Shown: positions 1-13,899, counted from the first letter of the stretch. The stretch is DNA of 64,000 bases from Paramecium tetraurelia (GCF_000165425.1 NW_001798971.1:198151-262150), one strand, 5' to 3'. Notes: generated from the letters alone by a model not told the origin. Program-made: numbers and translations.

Positions 1-1
1 T

Positions 2-79
2 GAAGATAAACGAATGGATTTACTTAAATCTGCTTAGCTAGGACCTGATTATATTGTGGATTTTTATTATCTATAATGA
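2..79 (+). CDS. C-terminal tail of a gene running in from upstream
   Basis: An open frame enters from the left edge and ends at a TGA at 77-79, giving 25 residues ending in the peptide VDFYYLQ. In-frame TAG and TAA are read as glutamine. It has coding-like composition (KSAQLGPDYIVDF) but too little remains to name the protein. It faces the gene ending at 103 with 23 bp between the two stop codons, a tail-to-tail spacing seen elsewhere in this window. A chance open frame cannot be excluded for so short a piece. Confidence 0.45.
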
Positions 80-102
80 TTAAGTTAAATATGTTATATG
101 AA

Positions 103-650
103 TCAATTTAGAGTTGAAAATATAAAATCCGCTAAAACTTTTTATATTTCAAATAGAAACGCATCAAATTTTTTCTCAGTCTTAACAGCCTTTTAAATTT
201 GCCTCTCTAAATTTTAGAATCCTTTGAGATTCTGTATTTTAATAACGTGAGTTCTAGAATTCATTTGAATTTCGCCTTCTTTGAATATGAGATCTATCAT
301 TTCTGAGAATGCATCATAAATTTGTGATTTATATCGATGTTGCATTCTTGCTTTTAACCAATCCGAATTTTTTGTTTTAGTTTAATCAAGCTGGTACTTC
401 TGATTTGAATTTTAGAATATCTGCGTATAACATTAACAATTACCCAATATTTTTGATTAAAATATCTTTCTACCAACATGCAATCAATTTCACACATTTT
501 TTTGCATCCATAAGTAGTTTAATTTAATTTGAATTCATTTTAAACAATGCTCTACTTTTAAATCATACTCGCCAAGCTATTTTACATGCCATGCTTAATG
601 AATTGGTTTGCTGTTTCTACAAACTCATTTTTTGGTTCTCCTTCATAATT
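103..650 (-). CDS. hypothetical protein, one 23-nt intron
   Basis: A reading frame on the minus strand runs from an upstream in-frame TGA at 651-653 to a TGA stop at 103-105. Removing a 23-nt GTA...CAG intron around 425-447 keeps one frame; the first internal ATG is at 585-587, which would give 153 residues. The translated product is helical and basic, with a small cysteine cluster (YGCKKMCEIDCM) and a hydrophobic, charged C-terminus ending FIFSTLN. I do not recognise the family. The true start is uncertain: codons upstream of 587 (EFVETANQFIKHGM) look coding, but no ATG precedes them in frame before the stop, so a first exon or a sequence error may be missing. Confidence 0.55.
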
Positions 651-654
651 TCAA

Positions 655-880
655 TATAAAAAACCTAAGATGGGAAATATAGGAGTTGATTGAAAGTATG
701 GAAATTGTTGAATTGGATATTGGAGATCACCCTATTTATGCTCAAACGAATTTGATTCGCTCTTATGATGACACTCATTCAAAGGATTTCTATATCTTTA
801 AAAGGAACTTTCAGCCTCTAATTTAATTAAAATGGTTAATAGTTACATCTTAACGTAGGAATTTTTGTGTTAGTATTATT
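655..880 (+). pseudogene. possible gene fragment, plus strand
   Basis: An open plus-strand frame through this stretch encodes a protein-like segment (for example MEIVELDIGDHPIYAQT, then a segment with SYDDTHSKDFYIFKRNFQ). Base composition is less AT-rich than its surroundings. No clear start, stop or flanking exons were found, and it abuts the head of the opposite-strand gene. It could be a relic, an unrecognised exon, or chance. No family recognised. Confidence 0.25.
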
Positions 881-3240
881 AAAATCCATAATATTAATAT
901 ATATAAATAGAGTATTTACATAATATTTCTCAATATAATGCAATTATAAATAAATATATTTCTATATTTACCTAGATATTTGGTAACTAAATTAATATTT
1001 ATTTAAAATGTTTGTAAATGCTATTATAATTCAATTTCTCTTATTAATTAATAGATATTCTTGGTTATTCAATAATAATTAATGATCATAAAATAAAATT
1101 TAATAATGCTCTTTAATATAGAATGCAATTGATTAATAATTAAATCCAATCGGCCATTTTCTTGTTGTTTCTCTTAAATTCATCTTTGCATGTTAAGCTC
1201 CTCCTTCTAATTAGCTTCCCTTTCCCTACTCCTAATAAATCTTAGAATATTTGCATGTAATTAATTAACGAAATAACCCAGTAACTTAAACAGTTTCAGC
1301 CTCGAGGATATAAGTCAAATGCAGAAAATAATCTTCTTTGAAGAGAGACCATTCTCAATTGCGTAATTAATTAGCTTTGGCCTTCAATTGGAAAACTCAA
1401 AATTTATTGGATTATGGAGATATTATATTCAAAATATACAAACTCTATAACTCACAATCCTCTATAGAATAACGAGAAATCGATATTTCAGTGCAATTTA
1501 ATTTTCCTATCTGACGAATGCTTCTTAAATTAAAATCTTTACTTTCCCTACTATATAATAAGTTCAAATTCAACGTACGAACCTAGAACCAGAAATACAG
1601 ATATAATATGTTATTTTAGAGTAATTTGTATATAAGAATCAATAATTTTGATGCACATCTCACTATCTTTTGTATTCTAATTAAGTTGATGGTCCCAAAT
1701 TTTAGGTTTAAGAATATGGAACACATTGTTTGTTCTCCTGAAGGAATATTTGACAAAATGATTATTATTGCTGAAGATGTTCTTTACCCTCCTTAACTTC
1801 CTTCCCTTTGTTATATTTCAATAGCTTTTCGAAATCGATCTCTATATGTTTCTAAGCAACACTTCTCTGAAGCTTTCCGGAGCTTTTCCCACTAGCGCAA
1901 GTTCCCATTACTATTAATTATTTTGGATTATTAGATAATTAATAAAAATTGTTTTAAAATTGAGAAGGCTATAAATGAAAAAATTAAATCACAAGGATTA
2001 ATTTACCTTATATATTTAATAAGTGGTTTAATATCTTTTTTATTTTGAGGAACAGGATATATTTGTAAAACTACATTCTAATCATTCTATAAATCACCAA
2101 TGCTACTATGATAACCAGTTATATTTTATTTTTGTTTTAGCTAGTAATTTTGATTGCTAGACTGCTAAAATTAATTTTTTAAACCTTAAACAACTTTTTA
2201 TTCTTTGATTCATCCCCTGGAAAATTAAATTTGCTAACACTGATAAACGACAAAAGCTTTTATTTAAATTACGACCAAACATCACCTACGGCCATCTATC
2301 GATGTCCCATGGAAATAAAAGAGTAACGCTTTTAATAGTGGGTGAAAACTATGGAAAATCTAATATATTCTTAAATTGTCAAACTTGAAATTTATTGATT
2401 TACTTACGAATTGTTACATAATCTTGATTAAATTATTTACCAATTAGGATAATCACCTATATAAGCAAGGTTGTATCTAGAGGCTTATTTGAAGAGTCTC
2501 AAAGTTGACTCTAAATAACATAAGGTCTATCATTTAGAGTCGTGAATTGATAGTGACAATATAGGGAATATTGGTAAAAAAAGAATGTTGGTTAGGTATT
2601 CGTTAATAATTTATTTGTAATCCAATAGCTTTTTTTTATTTGAATTCGAATTTTCGATTATATTAAAATTTTAATTTGATATCAACTGTTAAGGAAAATG
2701 TGATCTAATTTCAACTTAAATTTCATAGCTGTTTTAGTTGGGTTTGATGCAAAAATTATTTTAAATCTCCTTGGTTGGAAATTTAATGAAAATTTAAATC
2801 TTATTTTATAATTCAATATTTATTATATAAAACGATAATAATAATAATGAATCAAAAAAGAAATTTTGAAATTTTATCATTAAATAATAATTAGCATATA
2901 AATTATTAATCTTTTTATTAATGAAAGGATTAATGTTAAATGGAAGTGAACTAGATTGAGATGAAAACATTAGAACAATTGCAAATAAAATTATGATAGA
3001 AATATGTTTCGATATCAGTAATATAATTTTTTCATAAAATTATTATACCAGGAGAAGGAATAACACAATTTTTCTATTTCTTATTAGCTATACTTTATGA
3101 GTTAGGGTTAGTGTATATTAATTTTCTTTAGTTTTAATCATCCTATTATTTTACCAATAATATTGATGAATGATAAAAAATATAAGTGAAAAAATATTTT
3201 AAATATTTAAGTTCTACTAAATGAACATGAACTTAATAAA
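881..3240. other. AT-rich intergenic region with possible coding relics
   Basis: About 2.4 kb with no gene I can build confidently. Two plus-strand open frames have richer composition than the rest. One is at roughly 1190-1660 (includes FEERPFSIAQLISFGLQ). The other is at roughly 1519-2050, in a different frame (includes KNMEHIVCSPEGIFDKM). They overlap and I found no intron that joins them. Open frames of 100 codons arise by chance when only TGA stops translation, so these may be noise or decayed exons. The section from 2050 to 3240 is very AT-rich and shows nothing. Confidence 0.5.
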
Positions 3241-4558
3241 TCATTTCTTCTTTAATTCCTTCTTTTCAACAACCTTGATGACACCGACGGCAACGGTTTA
3301 TTTCATATCTCTGACGGCGAATCTACCGAGTGGGGGATATTCAGAGAAGATTTCAACGCACATTGGTTTGGTTGGGATTAATTTGACCATAGCAGCATCT
3401 CCTGATTTGACGAATTTTGGTTCTTCTTCAATGACTTTGCCTGTTCTTCTGTCATTCTTTGAAAGAATTTCTTAGAATTTGCAAGCAATGTGGGCTGTGT
3501 GGCAATCCAATACTGGGCAATATCCGTTTTGGATTTATCCTGGATGGTTGATGATGATGACTTAAGCGTTGAATGATTGGCATTCTCTTGCTGGGTCACT
3601 CTTTGAGTCTGAGCAGACGAATCCTCTCTTCAAATCTTTGACGGCGATGTTCTTGACGTTGAATCCGACGTTATCTCCTGGGACGGCTTCTGGGAGGGCT
3701 TCATGATGCATTTCAACTGACTTGACTTCAGTTGTGATGGCTGATGGGGCGAATTAGACGACCATACCTGGTTTCAAGACACCAGTTTCAACTCTTCCGA
3801 CTGGGACTGTACCAATACCTCCGATCTTGTAGACGTCTTGTAATGGTAATCTGAGTGGTTTTTCAGTTGGTCTCTTTGGTGGGGTGACTGCATCCAAAGC
3901 TTCAAGGAGGTGTTGGTCCCTTGTACCATCCGAAAGTTGGCAGATTTTTCCAACATATTGTCTCCGACCCAATCCTGAGATTGGGAAGGAAGGGAACGTT
4001 GTCTGGGTTATATCCGACCTTCTTTAAGTAATCTCTCATTTCCTTGACGATTTCGTCATATCTGCCTTGAGCATAGTTGACGGTCTTTTCGTCCATCTTG
4101 TTGGTGGCACAGATCATTTATTTGACTCCCAAAGTGTAAGCCAAGAGAACGTGTTCTCTGGTTTATCCTTCCTTTGAAATACCAGCTTCGAATTCTCCTG
4201 CTGGTGATGCAATCATCAACAAAGCGACATCGGCTTATGATGTTCCTGTAATCATATTCTTGATGAAATCTCTGTGTCCTGGGGCATCAATGACGGTGTA
4301 GTAATACTTGTTGGTTTCGAATTTCCAGAGGGAAATATCGATGGTGATACCTCTTTCTCTTTCAGCCTTGAGGTTATCCAACACCCAAGCATATTTGAAG
4401 GATCCCTTACCTAATTTGTTGGCTTCATCTTCGAACTTCTTGATTGTTCTTTCGTCGATACCTCCGAGCTTGTAGATCAAGTGACCGGTGGTGGTTGATT
4501 TTCCTGAATCGACGTGTCCAATAACGACGAGATTTACGTGAAGTTTATCTTTTGGCAT
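3241..4558 (-). CDS. EF1A: translation elongation factor 1-alpha, frameshifted copy
   Basis: Delivers aminoacyl-tRNA to the ribosome in the cytosol as a GTPase. It begins [20 protein letters not shown] with G1 motif GHVDSGKS near residue 14, G3 DAPGHRD near 91 and G4 NKMD near 153. The C-terminus ends [11 protein letters not shown] before TGA at 3241-3243. There are no introns. Four single-base insertions relative to the expected frame lie within about 80 bp, at roughly 3909, 3932, 3971 and 3984. They break the segment between VPFLP and LLEALDAV and use all three frames in turn. Without them the frame is 438 codons, the usual length for this family. As written the gene would not make a full protein. 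It is either a degenerating paralogue or a poorly read patch of sequence. Confidence 0.9.
3892..3995 (-). other. cluster of four +1 frameshifts within EF-1alpha
   Basis: Comparing the three minus-strand frames with the universally conserved EF-1alpha sequence shows extra bases in CTTCCC, GGATTGGG, CTTTCGG and AACACCTCC contexts. Each is one base longer than needed. Between the insertions the peptide matches the family in a different frame (ISG-type, [23 protein letters not shown]). No GT...AG intron can account for them. Confidence 0.85.
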
Positions 4559-5169
4559 TTATAAGAAATTATTCTTTACTTTTTATTTTGTTCCAAACTT
4601 TTCTTATAAAGTCTTATTCAAAATTTAATGACTATTCTTAAATAGTTCTAATTAAATTAAACTTTATTTTTAAATAATTCAAAAATTTATATTGCATTCA
4701 TATCCTATCTTTTTGCTTCCATTTTAAATATTCATCCCTCTCATAAATTGAAATTCTCGAGTTCCTTTCAATTCACTAAAATCTCGAACATTATTTTTTG
4801 AAATCCCAATTGATCTTCCTCCTCTCTTAGGTCCAGAGATGAAGACTCGAACATTATATACAAATGACTTTATTAGAATACCTAAAACTAAAACTCAATT
4901 ATTTTGAAAACTAAATAAATTTTCATTAAGCTTTTTTTAATTAAATAAGACTATTTAAGACTATTTAACACTTTATAAATAAATAAAATTTTATTTAAAC
5001 TATTAATGAATTCTGACTATTAAAACGATATTTACTAAATGAATTTTAAGGAATTTTAATTCAATTCTCTAGAGAGTACAGACTTCTCTGATGGCAAGTT
5101 TTCGAAGTTATCCATAAACAAGGAAGTTAAAATATATATATGATAATGAATATAAATTTCTCTATTTAA
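4559..5169. other. intergenic, EF-1alpha upstream region with possible short coding relic
   Basis: This gap holds the promoter of the EF-1alpha gene, whose start codon is at 4556-4558. A minus-strand frame at about 4690-4870 has a protein-like peptide (VRVFISGPKRGGRSIG, later MRGMNIQNGSKK) ending in TGA near 4689. There is no clear start. It weakly resembles a frame at 15.3 kb. The rest is AT-rich without recognisable structure. Confidence 0.4.
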
Positions 5170-6304
5170 TCACCATTCTAAGAAGGGATCGTCTGCGGGT
5201 TTAAGAGCGGGACTTTGTGTATCTGATTCGGGGTAGGATGAAAAATTAGAAGTGTCATTTGGTGCTCTATTAGGGTGTTATATAGAAGTCATACTTGACT
5301 ACTGGTTTGTAAGGAACAGGCAACTTCTTTTGAGTAAGTAGATTCCAGTCTAGATTACCAAACCAACGGTGATTTTTTACATCAGCAGCGCCTGTGAATG
5401 ATAGGGAGATAAATATACCATTTTTTAAATTTCCATATCTTTTCGAAAGATCGGCAACAAGCAAGTGCTTTACCAAAGATTTAGCGTTTCTTGGATAGGA
5501 AATGAAAATTGTACTTGTCAAAGCTCTTGGGGAATTTGACCTTGCCCTTCAATATTTTTTGATAAATGGCCATGGGATCTTCATCAGAGAAAGGGTCGAT
5601 TCCTGCATTCATCTCATAAATTAAAATTCCCAAAGTCCACCAGTCAACAGCTTTGCCATGTCCCTTATTCAATAGGATCTCGGGAGCCAAATACTCAGGA
5701 GTACCACACAGAGTGTAGGTTCTTCCCTCGACGACTTTTGCAAAACCGAAATCTGTTAACTTGAGATATCCATCATCTGCAATCAATAGGTTTTCTGGCT
5801 TGAGATCTCTATAGATGATGTTCTTGGAATGGAGATACTCAAATATAGAGGCCACTTGAGCACCATAAAACCTATAATAAACTCGAATCATTGCAATACG
5901 CAGCATGTTGTGTATCGAGTCTTCCGATGCTTCTTAAGTAGGTGAACAATTCTCCGCCAGAAACAAATTCTAAGACCAAATAGAGATATCTTGGGTCTTG
6001 GCAGAAGCCTTCGAAGGTCACCTAATGTGATGAGATTAGTTCTTACAACGAATGGATGTTGCAAATTTCCCAATATGGTGTTTTCATTAATCACGTGATC
6101 AACTTGCTTAAGTCTAATGATCTCAGCCTTCTTTAAACTTTTCAAAGCAACATATTTATTTGTTTGTTTATTCCTTGCCAGTTTCACTCTACCGAAAGAG
6201 CCTAAAGTTCAGCATTACACCAATACAATACCAGTACCCAAGGTCTAAAACACTTCATAATCTGTGAGTTTCAGCTTTTTTGGTTTAGCAAGTCCTGTAC
6301 TCAT
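5170..6304 (-). CDS. cAMP-dependent protein kinase catalytic subunit
   Basis: AGC-family serine/threonine kinase, 323 residues after removal of six introns (6202-6231, 6022-6046, 5872-5899, 5490-5514, 5392-5418, 5267-5294; 25-30 nt each). The total is an exact multiple of three. Visible motifs are the glycine loop GTGSFGRV (23-30), the catalytic lysine in VALK (45), [14 protein letters not shown], the activation loop [14 protein letters not shown] with its phosphorylatable threonine, and the AGC tail. The C-terminus is FLEW rather than the FxxF typical of animal PKA-C. The family phosphorylates targets when cAMP releases a regulatory subunit; in ciliates it controls ciliary beat. It is divergently arranged with the HMG-box gene. 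A PKG- or other AGC-type assignment is less likely given the PKA-like tail. Confidence 0.95.
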
Positions 6305-6500
6305 CAATTTAAAGATTTAAAATAAATTATTTTAAGCAAATTATCTACTTCTGAAATACTCAGCATTTGCAATTATTATTTTATATCAAACACTCTTTTG
6401 AATGTGATAGTTGTGTATGAAAACACATCAAATAACTAATAGTTATTGAATTCAAATAACTAAATTATTTATCATTAATCAGAATTAAAATTCTTTAAAC

Positions 6501-6761
6501 ATGAGCGACAAATCCAAAACCTACTAAAATGCCTTCCAAATATTCAAGGAAAGGTATTCCAAAAAGTTAAAGAAAGATAAAACATTAACTCTAAACGACA
6601 TCGATGATTTAGTCCTCCAAAAATGGAAATTCCTACCAGATGATCAAAGAGAACCATACAAAAAGCGATTTGAAAAAACTAAAGTCAAATTAACTGAACA
6701 GGAAGAATAAGCAAATAATTCAGACGAGGAAAAGCAACCATTAAAAAAAGTTAAACAATGA
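6501..6761 (+). CDS. small HMG-box protein
   Basis: An intronless 86-residue protein. Almost all of it is one HMG box (about residues 5-62), with NAFQIFKERYSKKL, the Trp of LQKWKFLP, and PYKKRFEKTKVKL as the three-helix core. An acidic-basic tail ends KKVKQ before TGA. The family bends DNA non-specifically and acts in chromatin. The start ATG follows an AT-rich leader; the gene is divergent from the PKA gene (196 bp gap) and convergent with the next gene (77 bp). Single-box HMGB proteins of this size are known from ciliates, so the length appears complete. Confidence 0.85.
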
Positions 6762-6838
6762 AATTCCCATTTTACAATTACATTTCTGTTTATATAAAAA
6801 ATTGGTATTTAACTTATATTTGTTACAAACTGAATATA

Positions 6839-9236
6839 TCATAACTTAGCCAATCCGTATCCTTGAGCATTATTCAGATCATTAAACAGGTGATTACCAT
6901 ATGCGAATCTGGCAATTTATCGTAAATGAACTTCACAAGGTCCATCCATAAATCTAATTGCTCTTGCGAATCGGAATGAAATAGCTAAAGGTTAATCTTC
7001 AGTGACTCCCTCAGCACCAAAAGCTTAGATGCATTAATCTATCATCTTTTGACATGCTTTAGGAATATGTGCCTTACATTAACTTACAGCCATGAATGTA
7101 TGAAGGTGTTTGGATCCTGCTGAATCCAACAACAACCCAGCATTTAGACTTAGTAATCTGCAATTTTAAAAGGCGATCTCCACTTGTCCTAATCTCTCCT
7201 AGAATGCAGCATTATCTTTCAATTTTTACTTAAACATAACTCTCTATTCTGCTCTACTCATCATCAAATCCAAGCATCTTCTCGTCAATCCAATCTATCT
7301 AACGCAATGATGCAGTCTTCCTCCTAATAACCTACCCTATGCCATTTTAAATGCCCCGCCTAATTAACCTAGTAAGTTCTCTTTAGGCACGAAAACATTA
7401 TCGAATTCCACTTCAGCATAACTGTGCGGAACATCATAGTAACTAAAGACTCCCACTTATCTCAATATCTTAATCTTAGGATTTGGCATATCTACTATTA
7501 TCATAGACTATGATTCCATTGGATTTGACATATCTTAAGAAGATTTGCCCATTATTATTCCAAATTTCACCCTTTCATCAGGGGCACTTGAAACAAACCA
7601 CTTACCTCCATTAATTACATAGCCTCCTTCGGTTGGAGTAATAGTGAATTTAAAATTATTGGGATCTGATGAAGATACATTTTTCTCAGTCATAGCAAAG
7701 AAGGACTTACATTCACCTTCCATTAATGGTTTCAAGTACTTTTCTCTCTGATATGGTGTACCATATCCAATCAAGAGTTTAATGTTACCAGTCTCTGGAG
7801 CAAAACAGTTAAAGATTTCATGAGCCAAATAGCTGAGTCCCATCAATTCTGATAAGAATACATACTCTAGATTTGTGAGACCTTTCCCATACATCGGGTC
7901 AGAAATAAATAAATTCCACAATCCAAGCGATTTAGCTTTCCTCTACAAAGCTTCTATTTCTGGGAATCCTTTATTCTAAGTAGTATTTGGCATTACACGT
8001 GACTTATCTAAAATGAACTTTTCGATAGGGAACACCTCTTCCTTCAAAAAATCCTTTATTCTATAATAATAACTTTTGCATCTATCTGTTACTGGCCACT
8101 TAGACCATAATGAACTATCATTGGCTGCTCTCATCTTGATACCATATGGATCTCCATCGGTTAGATCTAATACAATTTAGTATCCAGCTTTGGATAAGAA
8201 TTCTGAATTGGATTGATGCTTGATGTCTTTTGTTTGTTTAAATCGAATTTATTCTTCAATAGACTTTCTCAAAATTGCCAATATAATCTGATATCGAATG
8301 TCTGGGATTGTTTGAGTTGATCTAGCTGTAAAGTATGATTTAGCAACTTCTTATAAATTGGGAGCACCAATCAATCTTTCCACTCCTGCCCATCCATCTA
8401 TAGTATATTTTCCATTGGAATATGGGATGTAATATGGAGTCAAAAAGCTGGCGAGATCAGTAAATGCATTTCCTAATTGTGCTGTCTGCCAATCTAGAAT
8501 AGCTAGAATTCGTGGTTCTGTGGGATGAAATAGAACCTTAGACAATGAGAAATCTCCATGCACTAAGCAAAGATTATCTAATTCAGATTTCTCTGGTAAA
8601 TTCAATGGCAACCAATATAATATATCTTCTATATTAGTTGAAATCTTGGTCTCATTTAATTTATAATGATTATACAATTTCTAATTAATGATTTAATAGT
8701 GGCTAGTTTCTGATTCCAATTATCCGAGTCCCAAGTAATTTAAGCTAATTGAATGTAAATGAGCTAGGGCTTTTGCTACTTCTTGGTATATCACTCTTTT
8801 TTCTTCTGCTGACATCCCCATCAAATTTTGATCTGAAAAGAGTCTTCCCTCTATGTATTCTGTTGCATAAAAGGGAACACCCAATATTGTCTGATCAGCG
8901 CAGTAAAACAAAGCTCTAGTGACTGGGAAATTCACAGCGGACAATTTTTATGCTATCACAAATTCCTTTTCTATTGAATGTCCCTATTATATATTAACTT
9001 ATTATGTACAGCTACTAGGTTGTCTTTAGATTTAGTATGAAGCACGATCTTTTTATTAGTATTTCTAAAAAATAATGATGACCAACTTACTTAAAGGAAA
9101 CTTGATAAATAAATTGAGCTAGTTATTGGACTTAATCTATCTAAGCTTCTTTGAGTCCAAGGAAAACAAGTAATGAAGATTAAGAATTCAAATAGCCTCC
9201 CAATAAATGAGATTTTTCAACTTCCGATATTGACAT
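6839..9236 (-). CDS. ACAD10/11-like fusion: aminoglycoside-phosphotransferase-fold kinase plus acyl-CoA dehydrogenase
   Basis: 779 residues with two introns near the 5' end (9065-9090, 26 nt; 8984-9015, 32 nt). The first ~330 residues form an APH/choline-kinase-like domain with the catalytic loop LVHGDFSLSKVLFHP and metal-binding ILDWQTA. The rest is an acyl-CoA dehydrogenase: FAMTEKNVSSSDPNN (FAD/acyl-CoA binding), GGKWFVSSAPD, GRLLGGRLHHC, and a C-terminal QAFGAEGVTED segment. In animals this architecture breaks down 4-hydroxy fatty acids: the kinase phosphorylates the hydroxyl, then the dehydrogenase acts. By analogy this enzyme would act in fatty acid oxidation in mitochondria or peroxisomes. 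No targeting signal is obvious. The start is the ATG at 9234-9236, giving MSISEVEKSHLLGGYL. Tail-to-tail with the HMG-box gene. Confidence 0.9.
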
Positions 9237-9742
9237 TAGTAAAAATAGATGATGTATTTTTTAAATCAGATAAGAAATACAGCGACTTTGATACTCAATT
9301 AATGGAATATTTAATAATATGTAATCCTGCAATTATGATGTCATATAAATATAAATGATTTAAAAACTTTTATTTTTTGTTTACAACATTCTGTTGAATC
9401 TGATATGCAAGCTATTGTAGTGATATCAACAAAAATAATGAATTTTAAAAGAATTTTACATGTTCAAACTTAGAAAAGATCGTGTATTTCAAAGTATTAT
9501 TACTTAATGATTATCTTAATATTAAGAATATTACAAATGAAATTTTAATTATATAATTTAATTTACCTTTAATCTAAAATCAGAATTATAAGCGAAAAAC
9601 CATATAATGTTGATTGAATATACCAATCGATTATTGTGTTAATTTACCTTTTATAATAAGACTAAGAATGTATTTGATATATTAAAGAAGCATTGAGAGA
9701 GTATTATGAATAAATAAATTAAGTTTTTAATTTAATTAGTTT
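9237..9742. promoter_or_regulatory. divergent promoter region
   Basis: A 506-bp AT-rich gap between the start codons of the ACAD10/11-like gene (minus) and arginyl-tRNA synthetase (plus). It must contain both promoters. I see no conserved element, RNA gene or repeat. Confidence 0.4.
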
Positions 9743-11626
<1,884 letters not shown>

Positions 11627-11665
11627 GGAGATAAACATTTCATTAAAATAAATATATATTTATTT

Positions 11666-13469
11666 ATGTTCCCAAATATTTCGGTCTTAAATGAAGAGTT
11701 TGATGAAGATTAACATCGCTAGATTGTTGCATCGTATTCTGACATTAAGAAGCTGCTTTCTCCTCCTACAGCAAAGATCTAATCTGATATTATTTTTGAC
11801 AGACATAAGGCCAAATCACACACGCATGGATTAATTGAATCAAAAGGAGCTGAATAATACCTGATTAAAGTCATACAGAACAACGATTTGTCTGAAATTT
11901 AAAATCTATTGGATGAAGCTGAAAGCATCAACATTTACACTATTACTGATCATAAGAAATACACACTCCTACATTTAGCCGCGTACAACAACAACTTGGA
12001 TACTGTTAGGTATTTATTTAATATCATATGTAACCAAGGTTGTTGATAAATCATGTCAAAAAGTAACACAAACACAAATGCGCTTCAATTCTCACAGAAT
12101 GGGTTAATCAATAAACGGAGGATGGATTTGTGGCCTTTCATTTCGCAGCCTACAGAGGAAACATAGAGATGATATTGGAATTTGAAAAATGTGGAGCTAA
12201 TCTATATATTAGAAATGCTTAAGGAATGAATGGGTTACATCTGGCAGCTCAAGGAGATCAGCCAAAATCAGTTGTCTACTTCAAGAAAATTGGTTTTGAT
12301 TTTGCTCTCAAGGATTCTAAAGGAGGGACAGCGTTGCATTGGGCAGCCTACTATGGATGCGAATTGGCAGTCAATTATATACTATCTTTTACGGATCAAC
12401 TCTTAGACGTTAGGGATGCAGAAGGTTTGACTGCACTGCATCTAGCAACTATGAGTGGAAATAATAGAATAGTTAAGAAATTATTGTTATCCGGAGCCAA
12501 TAGAAGCATTAAAAATAATGAAGGCTAAACTGCTGCTGACATTGCTTAGGCTAATTCGTTTACCTAAGTTTACAAAATGTTGACTGAATCCTAAAACTTT
12601 TTGGTCACTTATTTCAGCATCAGCCAAGGATTCTAGAAGGTAAATAGAAGTAAGGATAAAATGTTTAAATTTATTGCTATGTTAATTTACTGCTAAGGAA
12701 TTACCATTTATTATTAGATCCATTCAGATGAATCAAATCAATATATTATTTACTATGGAGTTTTTCAATTACTAATTTGGTTTTTCTTTGTCCTTGTTTG
12801 GCTCAGCGATCCTGGCAAGCAAGTCAAGTAGTAAGACAGACTTGAATAGGAACTTCTAAAAAGTCTGTATGAGATATTATAAAAGTCTGATGCAAAAGAC
12901 ATCTGTCCTGAGTGTGTGTGTGTTAAGGCTTCGAGAGCTAAGCATTGTGATATTTGCAAATCTTGTGTATTAGTATATGATCATCATTGTCCTTGGGTTG
13001 ATAATTGTGTAATAATTAATACTATTATAAGATAGGATAAAACAACCTTTTATAGTTTTATATATTTGTGTGGCTCCTTTGTTTGGATATCACTTTCACT
13101 TTAGCACTCTAGTTTTATTTTATGATTCAATAATTTCAAGATGATGGCATAGAAGTATTCATAATCCTTTTCATACTTTCTCTATTTTCCATCCTTATAA
13201 TGCTTTTGTTTCTTTTCCCTCTTTGGTTTCTATTGTACATTCAAACACTAAATTTATTAACAGGACAAACGACATATGAAAAGTAAACTTTATCATTTAT
13301 GATTATCAGGTATTCTTAGTCATTGAAGAACTCCAAGGGTTAGTCCACTGCTGCTGTATCTTGCAATAATTGCTTGGACATGTGTTGCTATAATAAAATA
13401 AACAGTTCAAAGAAAAAGAAATAAAATCTGTAGTCTATGTAGTTGTTTGACTCAAATTAAAAATAATGA
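11666..13469 (+). CDS. ankyrin-repeat DHHC palmitoyltransferase
   Basis: 583 residues with two introns (12010-12038, 29 nt; 13009-13031, 23 nt). The N-terminal half has about five to six ankyrin repeats (for example [31 protein letters not shown]). Next comes a pair of membrane helices, then the zinc-finger DHHC domain [21 protein letters not shown] followed by [10 protein letters not shown], and two more helices. A TTxE-type motif (GQTTYE) follows. The protein S-acylates cysteines on membrane-proximal proteins at the Golgi or plasma membrane; the architecture matches the ZDHHC13/17 and yeast Akr1 group. The second intron lies immediately after DNC. It begins 39 bp after the synthetase stop codon. 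Confidence 0.94.
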
Positions 13470-13899
13470 CTTTTAATTAATTAATTTAGAAACAATATAT
13501 TACATTATTTCTTAGTAATTTATCTTACTGCCCAATTTATTATTTGAATATCCTTCCCATTTCATAAGGTGCAATTAGGATATAACAGTATAAAATTTTG
13601 ACATATTTACGTTTAATAAATAGTAATCTGAGACAATCAAGTTGGGTCGAAAGTTTGAGGAGTATAAAAAACTTATAATTATAAAACAATTATGAACATA
13701 ATATTTAATTAATTAATAAATGTTGTCATAAAAACAGCTAATTTGATAACTTTTGTAAAAAACAGAATATTATGTCATAATGAGTGAATAAAAGTTTATG
13801 AACTTTTTGATAATTAAATTTCCTTTAAGATTTGAAATTATTTAATTTATCAGACTCCAAACTTAGTGATCAAAGTGATATTTTAAATAAATTTAATTA
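13470..13899. other. AT-rich intergenic spacer
   Basis: About 430 bp between two same-strand genes. It is very AT-rich and presumably holds the promoter of the RING-CH gene. No RNA gene, repeat or coding frame is supported. Confidence 0.4.

Noticed and set aside
2050-3200. Search for a telomere, transposon or RNA gene in the AT-rich left arm
   Set aside because: No telomeric repeat, inverted termini or cloverleaf was found.
3221-3475. Plus-strand 84-codon ORF overlapping EF-1alpha
   Set aside because: It is the antisense shadow of the conserved EF-1alpha C-terminus.
9173-9358. 61-codon plus-strand ORF between the ACAD10/11-like gene and arginyl-tRNA synthetase
   Set aside because: It overlaps the N-terminal exon of the minus-strand gene and has no homology; chance openness in AT-rich DNA.
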